Assembly: GCF_029309835.1 (NCBI RefSeq)
Contig: NZ_JARJHL010000005.1
Location: forward strand, 248,001 to 312,000
Direction: 5' to 3'
Origin: Paracoccus sp. DMF-8
GTDB lineage: Bacteria; Pseudomonadota; Alphaproteobacteria; Rhodobacterales; Rhodobacteraceae
DNA length: 64,000 bases
The position numbers were made by a program, and so were the translations under genes. Positions 1 to 8,891 of the stretch are shown here, piece by piece; position 1 is the first letter of the stretch; each line of letters opens with the position of its first letter. Below the pieces are notes generated by a model. The model searched no databases, was not told where the DNA came from, and was given only the letters and a program-made list of their open reading frames with translations.

Positions 1-764
1 GGGGCAGCGATCACGGTGCAGCGCGACATCAGCAGCAATTCCAAGGCGTCGCGTTCGGGCAGCGTCAGCCCCTGATCGGCCAGCAGCCGATCGACGGGCA
101 GGATGCGCGGGTCGCCCCGGGCCAGATGGGTGACGGCGGCGGGAGTGTCGGAAAAGGCCAGCACCGGGCCGTCATGCTGCGCCACGAAATGGCGAAAGAA
201 TTCGTCCGGCACATATTTCGCCTGCCACGACCGATAGGACCACGGCACGCCGTCCAGAATATCGCCGCGCCGGACATGGATCGCCGCCGCATCCCTGCGC
301 CCGAGCTTTTCGATGGCATCCTTCGCACGGTCCAGGGCCGCGCGCAGCCGTGGCGCCAGTGGCAGGTTGGCGACGATGTCATGCAGGGCGGCGCTGACCT
401 CTTCGGGGGTTTCATCGGCAAAGCGCGTCGCCTCGATCATCGTGCCGCTGAGAAAGATCTCGCCCCGGTTCAGGGCATTGGCGAAATGTTCGGTCGTGTT
501 GACCTGCGCCACCGAAGACAGCGCCCGGCGCCCGACGACATCGGGGTGATCGCGGATGACCTGAATATAATCGCGCACCAGTTCCGGCATGAAAAAGGCC
601 GATGGATCGGTCAGTTCCGGGTAGGGACCATCGGGCTGCGACAGCCACAGGCAGCGCGCGGGCACATCAAAGCGCCGCGACAGGCGGATGATGTCCAGCA
701 GACAGATCAGCCGGGCGCCAAGCCGGTCCTGACGAAAACCGACGATTGGAAAGTCTTGACCCAT
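1..764 (-). CDS. Glycosyltransferase, fucosyltransferase-like (partial, 3' end off window)
   Basis: The minus-strand frame is open from an ATG at 764 to the window edge, about 254 codons with no stop, so the C-terminus is missing. The protein starts MGQDFPIVGF. About two thirds of the way along it has the motif AAIHVRRGDI, followed by a segment with FSDTPAAV and then LLLMSRCTVIAA. An H-x-R-R-G-D motif followed by a late 'FSD' loop is the nucleotide-sugar binding pattern of GT11/GT23/NodZ/O-fucosyltransferase-type enzymes, so transfer of fucose or a related sugar to a surface polysaccharide or lipopolysaccharide is plausible. No signal peptide or membrane segment is seen, which suggests a cytoplasmic enzyme. 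It is divergent from tkt. The acceptor cannot be told, and the family call is by motif only. Confidence 0.55.
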   Translation of the reverse strand, partial: MGQDFPIVGFRQDRLGARLICLLDIIRLSRRFDVPARCLWLSQPDGPYPELTDPSAFFMPELVRDYIQVIRDHPDVVGRRALSSVAQVNTTEHFANALNRGEIFLSGTMIEATRFADETPEEVSAALHDIVANLPLAPRLRAALDRAKDAIEKLGRRDAAAIHVRRGDILDGVPWSYRSWQAKYVPDEFFRHFVAQHDGPVLAFSDTPAAVTHLARGDPRILPVDRLLADQGLTLPERDALELLLMSRCTVIAA

Positions 765-871
765 TGATCGAGAAACCTTGTGAAACCTGAACGTCATGGC
801 GTGATGGGTTGCAACCTTGCAGCGCGCTGCATAATGCAGTGTCAGCCGCTTCAACAGCCGGGGACATGATC

Positions 872-2899
872 ATGGACATCGCCGCGCGCCGCAAGGCCGA
901 TCCGCAACATTGGCAACTCGCCGCCGCAATTCGCGCCCTTTCGATGGACGCGGTCGAGGCCGCGAATTCCGGCCACCCCGGCATGCCGATGGGCATGGCC
1001 GACGTGGCCACCGTTCTTTTCCGCAATCACCTGAAATTCGACGCCTCGGCGCCGCATTGGTTCGACCGCGACCGATTCGTGCTGTCGGCGGGCCATGGTT
1101 CGGCGCTGATCTATTCGCTGCTGTATCTGACCGGCTACGAACAGATGACGCTGGATCAGATCCGCAATTTCCGCCAATGGGGCGCGATTACGGCGGGTCA
1201 CCCCGAATATGGCCATGCCGAGGGCGTGGAAACCACGACCGGCCCGCTTGGTCAGGGCATCGCCACCGCCGTCGGTTTCGCTATCGCCGAAGAGGCGATG
1301 CGCGCGCGCTTCGGCGCCGGACTTTGCGCCCACAAGACCTGGGTCATCGCCGGTGACGGCTGCCTGATGGAAGGCATCAGCCAGGAAGCGATTGCACTGG
1401 CCGGCCATCAAAAGCTGAAAAACCTGATCGTGCTGTGGGACAACAACGACATCACCATCGACGGCCGGGTGTCGCTGTCGGATTCGACGAACCAGCGTGA
1501 ACGCTTTGCCGCCTCGGGCTGGCGGGTGCTGTCCTGCGACGGCCATGACGCCGCCGATATCGACCGCGCGCTGAGCGATGCGGCATCGGGCAAGGACGAC
1601 CGCCCTGTGCTGGTCGATTGCAAGACGATCATCGGTTTCGGCGCGCCAAAGAAACAGGACAGCTCGGGCGTCCACGGCTCGCCCCTTGGCGCCGAGGAGA
1701 TCAAGGCCGCGCGCGCGGCTCTGGGCTGGGAACATGACGCCTTCGTCATCCCCGACGATCTGCTGGCCGAATGGCGTGCCATCGGTGCGCGCGGCGCAGC
1801 GGCCCGCACCGAATGGCAGGCCCGCGTCGATGCGCTGGACGGCCCCGCGCGCGATGAATTCGCCAGCCGGATTTCCGGCGGCACCAATCCGCGCCTTGCC
1901 CCCGCGATTGCCGCGCTGAAAACCCGCTCCAGCGCCGCCGCCCCCAAGGTCGCGACCCGCAAGGCCAGCGAAATGGTGCTGGAGGTGGTGAACGCGGAAC
2001 TGCCCGAAACGCTTGGCGGTTCGGCCGACCTGACGGGTTCCAACAACACCCGCACCCCGGATCTGGGCATCTTCAGCCCCGACAACCGCAAGGGCCGCTA
2101 CATCCATTACGGCATCCGCGAACATGGCATGGCGGCAGCGATGAACGGGATCTGGCTGCATGGCGGCTTTCGCCCCTATGGCGGGACCTTCATGACCTTT
2201 ACCGATTATGCGCGCGGCGCGATGCGTCTGTCGGCGCTGATGGGCCTGCCGGTCGTCTATGTCATGACCCATGACAGCATCGGCCTGGGCGAAGACGGCC
2301 CGACCCACCAGCCGGTCGAGCATCTGGCCCTGCTGCGGGCGACGCCGAACACCTGGACCTTCCGTCCCTGCGACATCATTGAAACCGCCGAGGCGTGGGA
2401 ACTGGCGCTGTCGACCGAATCGACGCCCTCGATCCTGGCCCTGTCGCGTCAGAACCTGCCGACGCTGCGCACCGACGACAGCGCGGAAAACCTGACCGCA
2501 CGCGGCGCCTATGTGCTGCGCGAGGCATCGGGTGATGCCAAGGTGATCCTGATGGCCACGGGTTCCGAGGTCGAAATCGCCACCGCCGCCCGCGACGCGC
2601 TGGAAGCCAAGGGCATCCCGACCCGCGTCGTCTCGGTTCCGTCAATGGAGCTGTTCCGCGACCAGCCGGAAAGCTATCGCAAGCAGGTCCTGCCCAAGGG
2701 TCCGGTCCGCATCGCCATCGAGGCCGGCGTCCGCCAGCCCTGGGACTGGCTGCTGATGGGCGAACGCGGCAAGGAGAAAAAGGCCGGTTTCATCGGCATG
2801 ACCGGCTTTGGCGCCTCGGCGCCCGCACCGACGCTCTACAAGGAATTCGGCATCACCGCCGAGGCGGCCGTGGCGTTGGCCAAGGACCTGCTGGACTGA
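872..2899 (+). CDS. tkt: Transketolase
   Basis: Transketolase is a thiamine-diphosphate enzyme of the pentose phosphate pathway (and the Calvin cycle where present). It moves two-carbon units between ketose and aldose phosphates in the cytoplasm. The start used gives MDIAARRK and 675 residues, close to the usual 660-670; an ATG two codons upstream (866) is possible. A GGGGA lies about 8 bases before the chosen ATG. Seen in order: the N-terminal SGHPGMPMG substrate loop (about residues 34-42), the thiamine-binding GDG near residue 161 with its downstream NN, the pyrimidine domain with [12 protein letters not shown] near 440 and [15 protein letters not shown], and the C-terminal transketolase domain ending with the FG segment. 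It is a single gene followed by a perfect hairpin terminator. Confidence 0.97.
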   Translation: MDIAARRKADPQHWQLAAAIRALSMDAVEAANSGHPGMPMGMADVATVLFRNHLKFDASAPHWFDRDRFVLSAGHGSALIYSLLYLTGYEQMTLDQIRNFRQWGAITAGHPEYGHAEGVETTTGPLGQGIATAVGFAIAEEAMRARFGAGLCAHKTWVIAGDGCLMEGISQEAIALAGHQKLKNLIVLWDNNDITIDGRVSLSDSTNQRERFAASGWRVLSCDGHDAADIDRALSDAASGKDDRPVLVDCKTIIGFGAPKKQDSSGVHGSPLGAEEIKAARAALGWEHDAFVIPDDLLAEWRAIGARGAAARTEWQARVDALDGPARDEFASRISGGTNPRLAPAIAALKTRSSAAAPKVATRKASEMVLEVVNAELPETLGGSADLTGSNNTRTPDLGIFSPDNRKGRYIHYGIREHGMAAAMNGIWLHGGFRPYGGTFMTFTDYARGAMRLSALMGLPVVYVMTHDSIGLGEDGPTHQPVEHLALLRATPNTWTFRPCDIIETAEAWELALSTESTPSILALSRQNLPTLRTDDSAENLTARGAYVLREASGDAKVILMATGSEVEIATAARDALEAKGIPTRVVSVPSMELFRDQPESYRKQVLPKGPVRIAIEAGVRQPWDWLLMGERGKEKKAGFIGMTGFGASAPAPTLYKEFGITAEAAVALAKDLLD

Positions 2900-2932
2900 T
2901 CCAGCGGGCAACGGGTCATTTCCGAAATCACG

Positions 2933-2959
2933 ACGCCGGGCCAGCGATTGGCCCGGCGT
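2933..2959 (+). terminator. Rho-independent-type hairpin after tkt
   Basis: ACGCCGGGCCA and TGGCCCGGCGT form a perfect 11-bp stem around a 5-base loop, 34 bases after the tkt stop, followed only by TT. It separates tkt from the downstream exporter gene. The T-tract is weak, so it may be a transcript-stabilising hairpin. Confidence 0.7.
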
Positions 2960-3012
2960 TCCGCTGAAGGCAGATGCGTTCCGGCGGCAATGCGCAAAGG
3001 CAACCTGTCGCC

Positions 3013-3900
3013 ATGACCACCGATCACGCCGGACCCGACCATCGAACGCAGCAGCTTGGCATCGTCCTGCTGTTGCTGGCGATCCTGTCCTTTACGCTGA
3101 TGGATGCGACGGCGAAATATCTGGCGCCGCGCTATCACCCGGCACAGATTGTCTGGGCGCGCTACATCACCAATTTCATCATCGTTCTGGTGCTGGTCGC
3201 GCCCCGGTTGCGCAGCACGCTGAAAAGCCGGCGCCCGATGATGCAGGCCGCAAGGGCGCTGTGCCAGCTTGCCTCGATCGGGCTGTTCTTTACCTCGCTT
3301 GGCCATGTCGGTCTGGCCGAGGCGACCGCGATCATGGACGCGAACCCCGTGCTGATCACGCTTGGCGCGGCGCTGTTTCTGGGCGAACGCATCGGGCTGC
3401 GCCGCATTCTGGGGATCACCGTCGCGCTGATCGGCGCGCTGATCATCATCCGCCCCGGCGCGGGCGTGTTCCAGCCCGCCGCCCTGCTGCCCCTGATCGG
3501 CGCCTTTACCTATGCGGGCGGCGCGATCCTGACGCGGATGGCGCGGGTGGATTCGACCATGACATCAGTCCTGTGGACGGTGCTGATCGGCACGGCCCTG
3601 ACCACGCTGCTGGTGCCCTTTCACTGGACGCCCATCGCGCCCGGCGATCTTTGGGCCTTCGCGATCATCGGCCTGTTCGGTTTCGCCGCGCAATTCCTGC
3701 TGATTCGCGCCTTCACCATGGCCGAGGCCGGCGCCATCGCGCCCTTTGGCTATACCGGGCTGATCTGGGCCGGGTTGTGGGGCTGGCTGTTCTGGGGCGA
3801 ATTGCCCGACCGGACGACCGTGATCGGCGCCATCGTGATCGTCGCGGCAGGCATCTATGTCTGGACACGCGAAGCAATGGCCTCCAAAACTCGGGCATGA
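3013..3900 (+). CDS. EamA/DMT-family transporter
   Basis: This is an inner-membrane protein of the drug/metabolite transporter superfamily, with two EamA repeats and about ten hydrophobic segments. The chosen start (MTTDHAGPDH, 295 residues) leaves a short hydrophilic tail before the first helix GIVLLLLAILSF; an ATG 13 codons earlier (2974) is also in frame. The first repeat contains the family-typical MDATAKYLAP and WARYITNF, and ALFLGERIGLRR ends the first half. A second copy of the fold follows from ALLPLIGAFTYAGGAIL. Substrate cannot be inferred. Its stop overlaps the start of the downstream acyltransferase (ATGA), so the two are translationally coupled. That might link it to lipid or precursor export, but this is only context. 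Confidence 0.88.
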   Translation: MTTDHAGPDHRTQQLGIVLLLLAILSFTLMDATAKYLAPRYHPAQIVWARYITNFIIVLVLVAPRLRSTLKSRRPMMQAARALCQLASIGLFFTSLGHVGLAEATAIMDANPVLITLGAALFLGERIGLRRILGITVALIGALIIIRPGAGVFQPAALLPLIGAFTYAGGAILTRMARVDSTMTSVLWTVLIGTALTTLLVPFHWTPIAPGDLWAFAIIGLFGFAAQFLLIRAFTMAEAGAIAPFGYTGLIWAGLWGWLFWGELPDRTTVIGAIVIVAAGIYVWTREAMASKTRA

Positions 3901-4793
3901 CTCAGGACCACAGCGACAAGCCCGAACCTGCGCCGCTGCGCGACCGCCTTGGAAATGCGGCCTTTCTGGCCGTGATGCGGGTCGCGAAAGCCCTGCCCTA
4001 TCCGCGCCGGATCGCGGCGATGGGCTGGTTCTTTGCCCATGTGCTGGGCCCCGTGGCGGGCTGGCGCAAACGCATCCGCAGCAATCTGGCGCTTGCCTGC
4101 CCCGACCTGCCCGCCGCCGAACTGCGCAGGCTGGAACGCGCCGTCCCCGAAAACGCCGGGCGTTCGCTGGCGGAAATCTATTCCGGGGCGGAATTCACCG
4201 ACCGCATCCGCGCGTCCGACCCGCTCTATGGTCCCGGCCTGCCCGCCCTGCACGAGGCCGCCGCCACAGGCCGCCCGGTCATCATCGCCTGCGCCCATTT
4301 CGGCAATTACGACGCCATGCGCACCGCCCTGAGCGCGCAGGGCTGGCCGGTCGGCGCGCTTTACCGCCCGATGAACAACGAGGCTTTCAACCAGCATTAC
4401 ATCCCCGCCATCCGCGCCATCGCCGAACCGATCTTTCCGCGCGGGCGGTCGGGACTGGCCGCGATGCTGCGCTTTCTGAAGGGCGGCGGCTGGCTGGCGC
4501 TTGGCTTCGACCAATACGACCGCCACGGGGCGGAGCTGCGCTTTTTCGGCCTGCCGTCGCAAACCGTGCTGACCCCGGCGGAACTGGCCATCCGTTATGA
4601 CGCCCTGTTGATCCCGGTCAGCGGCATCCGCCAACCCGATGGGCTGAGCTTCCGGGTCGAGGTGGGCGATCCCGTCCCCCATTCCGAACCCGCTGAAATG
4701 ATGCAGATTCTGAATGACGACCTTGAACGGCTGGTGCGCGCCCATATGGGCCAGTGGTTCTGGATCCATCGCCGCTGGAAACAGCGGAAATAA
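3897..4793 (+). CDS. LpxL/LpxM-like lysophospholipid (lipid A) acyltransferase
   Basis: This 298-residue protein is of the LpxL/HtrB family, which transfers a fatty acyl chain to lipid A or a related acceptor at the inner membrane. The catalytic H-x4-D motif is AHFGNYD, with His134 and Asp139. A hydrophobic stretch (AAMGWFFAHVLGPVAGW) lies near the N-terminus, followed by RIRSNLALACPDL, the usual family entry segment; the C-terminal GQWFWIHRRWK is also typical. The ATG lies in the last codons of the EamA gene (ATGA overlap), so it depends on that transcript. Lauroyl versus ornithine- or phospholipid-type acceptor specificity cannot be decided from the sequence. Confidence 0.88.
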   Translation: MTQDHSDKPEPAPLRDRLGNAAFLAVMRVAKALPYPRRIAAMGWFFAHVLGPVAGWRKRIRSNLALACPDLPAAELRRLERAVPENAGRSLAEIYSGAEFTDRIRASDPLYGPGLPALHEAAATGRPVIIACAHFGNYDAMRTALSAQGWPVGALYRPMNNEAFNQHYIPAIRAIAEPIFPRGRSGLAAMLRFLKGGGWLALGFDQYDRHGAELRFFGLPSQTVLTPAELAIRYDALLIPVSGIRQPDGLSFRVEVGDPVPHSEPAEMMQILNDDLERLVRAHMGQWFWIHRRWKQRK

Positions 4794-4892
4794 GGCATTT
4801 GTGGTTTTCCTTGCACCGCTTGGGCGGCTATAACTGCGCCAAACCGCCGCTCAGGCTAGAAAGCGGCCCGAACGAAGATGGCAGAGGATCGA

Positions 4893-5408
4893 ATGAGCAA
4901 CGAGCAAAAGAAAGACAGCAGCAGCCGTCACCATGACGGGGATGTCGCTTTTATCCAGTCGCTGGCCGAACTGCTGAACAAAAGCGAACTGACCGAACTG
5001 TCGGTCAAACGCGAATATGGCGAAAACGACCGGCTGACCGTCACCCTGTCCAAGGAAACCAAGCAGGTGCTGGTTCACGCGCCCGTGGCCGCCGCCGCCT
5101 CTGCTCCGGCCGCTGCCGCCGCCCCGGCGGTTGCCGCGCCCGCCGCCGCCCCGGCGGCCGATCCGGCCTCGCTGCCCGGCGCCGTGACCTCGCCCATGGT
5201 CGGGACGGTCTATCTGGCCCCCGAACCCGGCGCTGCGGCCTTTGTCAGCATCGGCCAGAAGGTCGCCGAGGGCGACACCCTGCTGATCGTCGAGGCGATG
5301 AAGACCATGAACCACATCCCCGCCCCGCGCGCGGGCACGGTCAAGCGCATTCTGGTCGACGACGGCGCCCCGGTGGAATTCGGCACGCCGCTTGTCGTGG
5401 TCGAGTGA
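4893..5408 (+). CDS. accB: Biotin carboxyl carrier protein of acetyl-CoA carboxylase
   Basis: AccB carries the biotin that shuttles carboxyl groups in acetyl-CoA carboxylase, the first step of fatty acid synthesis. Start: an upstream ATG at 4878 exists, but AGAGG lies 5-9 bases before the ATG at 4893, giving 171 residues. An N-terminal oligomerisation region is followed by a long Ala/Pro linker (about residues 66-95) and a C-terminal biotinyl domain. The biotinylated lysine is Lys137 in EAMKTMN, 34 residues from the end as usual; the motif is the AMKTM variant of AMKM. accC follows after 7 bases. Confidence 0.96.
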   Translation: MSNEQKKDSSSRHHDGDVAFIQSLAELLNKSELTELSVKREYGENDRLTVTLSKETKQVLVHAPVAAAASAPAAAAAPAVAAPAAAPAADPASLPGAVTSPMVGTVYLAPEPGAAAFVSIGQKVAEGDTLLIVEAMKTMNHIPAPRAGTVKRILVDDGAPVEFGTPLVVVE

Positions 5409-5415
5409 GGCAGGC

Positions 5416-6777
5416 ATGTTCGACAAGATCCTGATCGCCAACCGCGGCGAAATCGCCCTGCGCATCGTCCGCGCCTGCCGCGAGATGGGCATCGCCACCG
5501 TCGCCGTCCATTCGACCGCCGACAGCGATGCGATGCATGTGCGCATGGCCGATGAATCGGTCTGCATCGGCCCGCCGTCTTCCACCGACAGCTATCTGTC
5601 CATGCCCGCGATCATTTCGGCCTGCGAAATCACCGGGGCGCAGGCGGTCCATCCGGGCTATGGTTTCCTGTCCGAAAACGCCGGTTTTGCGCAGATGCTG
5701 GAAGATCACGGCATCACCTTCATCGGGCCGCGCGCCGAACATATCCGCATCATGGGCGACAAGATCACCGCCAAGGACACGATGAAGGCGCTTGGCGTGC
5801 CCTGCGTTCCGGGTTCGGACGGCGGTGTCGATACGGTCGAAGACGCGCTGAAGGTTGCCGAGGATATCGGCTATCCGGTCATCATCAAGGCCACCGCCGG
5901 GGGAGGCGGTCGCGGGATGAAGGTCGCGACCGGCCCGTCGGATCTGGAAATCGCCTTCCGCACCGCCCGGACCGAGGCCAAGGCGGCATTCGGCAATCCC
6001 GATGTCTATATCGAAAAATACCTGCAAAAACCGCGCCATATCGAAATTCAGGTCTTTGGCGACGGCAAGGGGCGCGCGGTCCATCTGGGCGAACGCGACT
6101 GTTCCCTGCAGCGCCGCCACCAAAAGGTCTGGGAAGAAGCGCCCGGCCCGGTCATCACCGCCGAGGAACGCGCCCGCATCGGCAAGACCTGCGCCGATGC
6201 CTGCGCCAGCATCCAATATGCCGGCGCCGGGACCATCGAATTCCTCTATGAGGACGGCGAGTTCTATTTCATCGAGATGAACACCCGCCTTCAGGTCGAA
6301 CATCCCGTGACCGAACTGATCTACGAAGTCGATCTGGTCCGCCAGCAGATCCTTGTGGCCGCGGGCTACGAGATGGAATTCCAGCAAGAAGACCTGCACC
6401 TGCGCGGCCATGCGATCGAGGTGCGGCTGAACGCGGAAAAGCTGCCGAATTTCACGCCCAGCCCCGGCACGATCACCCAGTTCCACGCGCCGGGCGGCCT
6501 TGGCGTGCGCATCGATTCCGCGCTTTACGACGGCTACCGCATCCCGCCCTATTACGACAGCCTGATCGGCAAGCTGATCGTCTTTGGCCGCGACCGCGAT
6601 GAGGCGCTGGCGCGGCTGTCGCGCTGTCTGGGCGAATTGATCATCGACGGCGTCGATACCACGGTTCCCCTGTTCGCTGAACTGGTCGAGGATCCGGATA
6701 TTCAGGCGGGCAATTACTCGATCCACTGGCTGGAAAAATGGCTGGCCGCAAAGGCGGCTGCCGGTTCGGCCAACTGA
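5416..6777 (+). CDS. accC: Acetyl-CoA carboxylase, biotin carboxylase subunit
   Basis: AccC is the ATP-grasp enzyme that carboxylates the biotin on AccB using bicarbonate. The product is 453 residues starting [16 protein letters not shown], the family N-terminus. The biotin carboxylase N-domain is followed by the ATP-grasp domain with its glycine-rich [10 protein letters not shown] loop, the [15 protein letters not shown] segment, the metal and catalytic stretch [14 protein letters not shown] and a C-terminal domain. All parts are present and in frame. It forms an operon with accB; the weak GC-rich hairpin at 6798-6823 could end the unit before aat. Confidence 0.98.
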   Translation: MFDKILIANRGEIALRIVRACREMGIATVAVHSTADSDAMHVRMADESVCIGPPSSTDSYLSMPAIISACEITGAQAVHPGYGFLSENAGFAQMLEDHGITFIGPRAEHIRIMGDKITAKDTMKALGVPCVPGSDGGVDTVEDALKVAEDIGYPVIIKATAGGGGRGMKVATGPSDLEIAFRTARTEAKAAFGNPDVYIEKYLQKPRHIEIQVFGDGKGRAVHLGERDCSLQRRHQKVWEEAPGPVITAEERARIGKTCADACASIQYAGAGTIEFLYEDGEFYFIEMNTRLQVEHPVTELIYEVDLVRQQILVAAGYEMEFQQEDLHLRGHAIEVRLNAEKLPNFTPSPGTITQFHAPGGLGVRIDSALYDGYRIPPYYDSLIGKLIVFGRDRDEALARLSRCLGELIIDGVDTTVPLFAELVEDPDIQAGNYSIHWLEKWLAAKAAAGSAN

Positions 6778-6848
6778 TCCTTCGTCCCTGATCAAGGACC
6801 GGGGGCGGCGCCCCGTCCCCGGTTGTCCGTTTGCCCGACGGTGCGGTG

Positions 6849-7478
6849 ATGCTGACAGCCCAGATGCTTCTTTCAGGCTATGCGCGCGGTATCTTTCCGA
6901 TGGCCGCCTCGGCCGAAGACGACGATCTTCACTGGTTCGAACCGGATCCACGCGGCATCCTGCCGCTTGGCCCAGTGCATGCCTCGCGCTCGCTGCGCCG
7001 CGATCTGCGCCTTGGCGGCTGGTCGGCCCGCCATGCCACCGATTTCGATGCGGTGGTGCGCCGCTGTGCCGACCGTGACACGACCTGGATCAACCAGCCG
7101 CTGCGCGTGCTGTATCGCGAATTGCACCAAAGCGGTCACGCCCATGCGCTGGAGGTGTTCAAACACGGCCGGCTTGCCGGCGGCATTTTCGGGGTGGTTC
7201 TGGGCAGCGCCTATTTCGGCGAAAGCATGTTTTCGACCCAGACCAGCGGGTCGCGCATGGCGCTGCTCTGGATGGATTCGCATCTGCGGCGCAGCGGATT
7301 CCAGTTGTTCGACACCCAATACCTGACCCAGCATCTGGCCAGCATGGGCGGGATCGAGATTCCGCGCCAGATCTACCGTCGTCGTCTGGCGCAGGCGCTG
7401 TCGGTCAATCCCGACATTCACGCCGCGGCCTTGCCCGACGCTCAGGCATTGTCGCAGGAAATCACCCAGACATCGTAG
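6849..7478 (+). CDS. aat: Leucyl/phenylalanyl-tRNA--protein transferase
   Basis: Aat adds Leu or Phe from aminoacyl-tRNA to the N-terminus of proteins with basic N-terminal residues, making N-degrons. These are recognised by ClpS for ClpAP degradation, and a clpS gene lies at 33 kb. The 209-residue protein has family landmarks: YARGIFPM, WFEPDPRGILPL, TWINQPL, LHQSGHAHALEVF and the GESMFS core, then the C-terminal FDTQYLTQHLASMGG. The ATG at 6849 is preferred over the TTG at 6831; no strong Shine-Dalgarno is seen. Its 3' end overlaps the convergent DUF2155 gene by 37 bases. Confidence 0.95.
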   Translation: MLTAQMLLSGYARGIFPMAASAEDDDLHWFEPDPRGILPLGPVHASRSLRRDLRLGGWSARHATDFDAVVRRCADRDTTWINQPLRVLYRELHQSGHAHALEVFKHGRLAGGIFGVVLGSAYFGESMFSTQTSGSRMALLWMDSHLRRSGFQLFDTQYLTQHLASMGGIEIPRQIYRRRLAQALSVNPDIHAAALPDAQALSQEITQTS

Positions 7479-7921
7479 CGCGCATCGTCCAGCGCCGAAA
7501 TCGCGGGTGAGGACGCCACCATCCAGCCCGCAAACACGATGCGATTGCGGTTGCGGTCGGTGATCGTCAGTTCGGCATAGGAATCCGAACTGGGGTCGTT
7601 CTGCGGATAGCGGCATTCGCCAAGCAGCAGATCCAGCCGCCCGTAGCTGTAGCTTTGACCATTCGCCAAGTCGATATCGACGGTCTTTCCCGTCACCTTG
7701 TCCAGACCGCGCAGCCTGGCCCCAGCCGCGCGCTGCGTGCCTTCGCCCCGCGCCTGCGCCGCCGCAGCCTCTTGCCGTTCGGCGGCCGAAGGTTCGGCGG
7801 GCACGGGCAACAGGGCGGGATCCTCGAATTCCTCTTCGGGCATCAGTTCGGCATCGTCCTGCGCCAGAACGGGCGTGGCCAAAAGCAGCGACAGGATCAG
7901 CGGGGTGAACCAGTTCTTCAT
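7442..7921 (-). CDS. DUF2155 family exported protein
   Basis: This 159-residue protein has a cleavable signal peptide (MKNWFTPLILSLLLATPVLAQ), an acidic/Ala-rich linker and a C-terminal DUF2155 domain beginning near LRGLDKVTGKTVDIDL. The domain contains LLGECRYPQNDP and ends FAGWMVASSPAISALDDARYDVWVISC. Two cysteines in the domain could form a periplasmic disulfide. Function is unknown; the family is alphaproteobacterial. It is the third gene of a tight minus-strand unit after the NDUFA12 and MlaD-like genes (ATGA overlap with mlaD), which hints at an envelope role. Confidence 0.9.
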   Translation of the reverse strand: MKNWFTPLILSLLLATPVLAQDDAELMPEEEFEDPALLPVPAEPSAAERQEAAAAQARGEGTQRAAGARLRGLDKVTGKTVDIDLANGQSYSYGRLDLLLGECRYPQNDPSSDSYAELTITDRNRNRIVFAGWMVASSPAISALDDARYDVWVISCDNA

Positions 7922-8391
7922 GGCCCTGCCTCATCATCCGAACGGGAATCGACGAATTTCATCATCAGGCTGATCAGGCTGACGGCGCCCTGCACGTCCT
8001 CGATCTCATCGCCGGGGGCGAGATTGTCGGGCGCACCGCCGGGCTGCAATTCGATATAAGCGCCGCCCAGAAGCCCGTCGGACTGGATCAGCGCTGCGGA
8101 ATCGGTGGCAAGCGCAACATCGGCGGGCACCTGCAGCCGCGCCTCGGCCAGAAAGGTCGCGGGGTCCAGATCGACGGCACTGACGCGACCGACCTTGACG
8201 CCCGCGATGCGGACATCCGTCCCGACCTCGATCCCGCTGACATCCGGAAAGGCAGCGCGCAATTCGTAATGTTTGCCCAGACCCGCGCCGATCATCCGAC
8301 TGCCCGCGCCCGACCAGAACAGAAATCCCGCCGCGACCAGCAGGACGGCGGCACCAACCCACAATTCCGCACGTTCGGCGGAGGACGTCAT
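7918..8391 (-). CDS. mlaD: MlaD/MCE-domain outer-membrane lipid asymmetry protein
   Basis: This 157-residue protein has one N-terminal membrane anchor (LWVGAAVLLVAAGFLFW) and a single periplasmic MCE domain: YELRAAFPDVSGIEVGTDVRIAGVKVGRV, then the SDGLLGGAYIELQPGG segment. Such proteins form hexameric rings that shuttle phospholipids between the inner and outer membrane with an ABC complex (MlaEF). No mlaE, mlaF or mlaC is present here, so this is a stand-alone copy. The start MTSSAERAELW is chosen because the longer frame runs into the upstream gene. It overlaps DUF2155 by 4 bases and follows the NDUFA12 gene by 4. Confidence 0.88.
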   Translation of the reverse strand: MTSSAERAELWVGAAVLLVAAGFLFWSGAGSRMIGAGLGKHYELRAAFPDVSGIEVGTDVRIAGVKVGRVSAVDLDPATFLAEARLQVPADVALATDSAALIQSDGLLGGAYIELQPGGAPDNLAPGDEIEDVQGAVSLISLMMKFVDSRSDDEAGP

Positions 8392-8395
8392 CGGA

Positions 8396-8770
8396 TTATT
8401 CCGGCTGCCAGGCGTCGTAATCGCGGCGCGGCAAAGGCTCGGCCCGGTAAAGCGAGCTGGCGGGGCGATAGGCCTCGACCGTGCCGGTTTCGTTTTCGCG
8501 ATGCGGCTTTTCCCACTGGCGATGTTCCAGCGGCGCCCAGGTCGGCGGCTCGTCATAGGTGAAATGCAGCCAGCCGTGCCAGTCGGGGCCGACCCGGCTT
8601 GCTTCGGATTCGCCGTTATAGATCACCCAACGACGCTTGCCGCCGTTCGACTGGTAATAGATGTTGCCCTGATCGTCTTCGCCCACCTTTTCGCCGTAAA
8701 GCCGGGTCCAGACGCTGGTGTTCAGGGTCTGGCCGTTCCACCAGGTGAGAACGCGGGCAAGCAGGGACAT
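8396..8770 (-). CDS. NDUFA12-like subunit of NADH:ubiquinone oxidoreductase
   Basis: This 124-residue protein is homologous to the mitochondrial complex I accessory subunit NDUFA12 (B17.2), which is kept in alphaproteobacteria. Landmarks: [59 protein letters not shown] and YRPASSLYR. It is not encoded with the nuo genes, as usual. It is first in a three-gene minus-strand unit with mlaD and DUF2155. The presence of this subunit supports an alphaproteobacterial origin. Confidence 0.93.
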   Translation of the reverse strand: MSLLARVLTWWNGQTLNTSVWTRLYGEKVGEDDQGNIYYQSNGGKRRWVIYNGESEASRVGPDWHGWLHFTYDEPPTWAPLEHRQWEKPHRENETGTVEAYRPASSLYRAEPLPRRDYDAWQPE

Positions 8771-8862
8771 CTTCGGCCTCATCAAAAGGTTCGCGCCCCG
8801 GATATCGCAAATCCTGGGGGCCAGGTCCAGTGGCGAAAGCGCCGCCACTCTCCGACGTGAAA

Positions 8863-8885
8863 CGGCCCCGGATCAGCCGGGGCCG
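8863..8885 (-). terminator. Hairpin terminator downstream of clpX
   Basis: CGGCCCCGG and CCGGGGCCG form a perfect 9-bp stem with a 5-base loop just after the clpX stop. On the minus strand it is followed by TTT. It lies between clpX and the NDUFA12 start. Confidence 0.7.
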
Positions 8886-8891
8886 ACAGGT

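Noticed and set aside
126-767. Plus-strand frame of 213 codons at the left edge
   Set aside because: The minus-strand frame over the same bases is open to the edge and carries a glycosyltransferase motif; the plus frame has none.
851-2323. Open frame of 490 codons antisense to tkt
   Set aside because: It is a GC-rich shadow of a clear transketolase gene and contains no recognisable domain.
2808-3896. Upstream extension of the LpxL-like frame through the EamA gene
   Set aside because: The extension has no acyltransferase features; the ATGA overlap at 3897 gives the normal family N-terminus.
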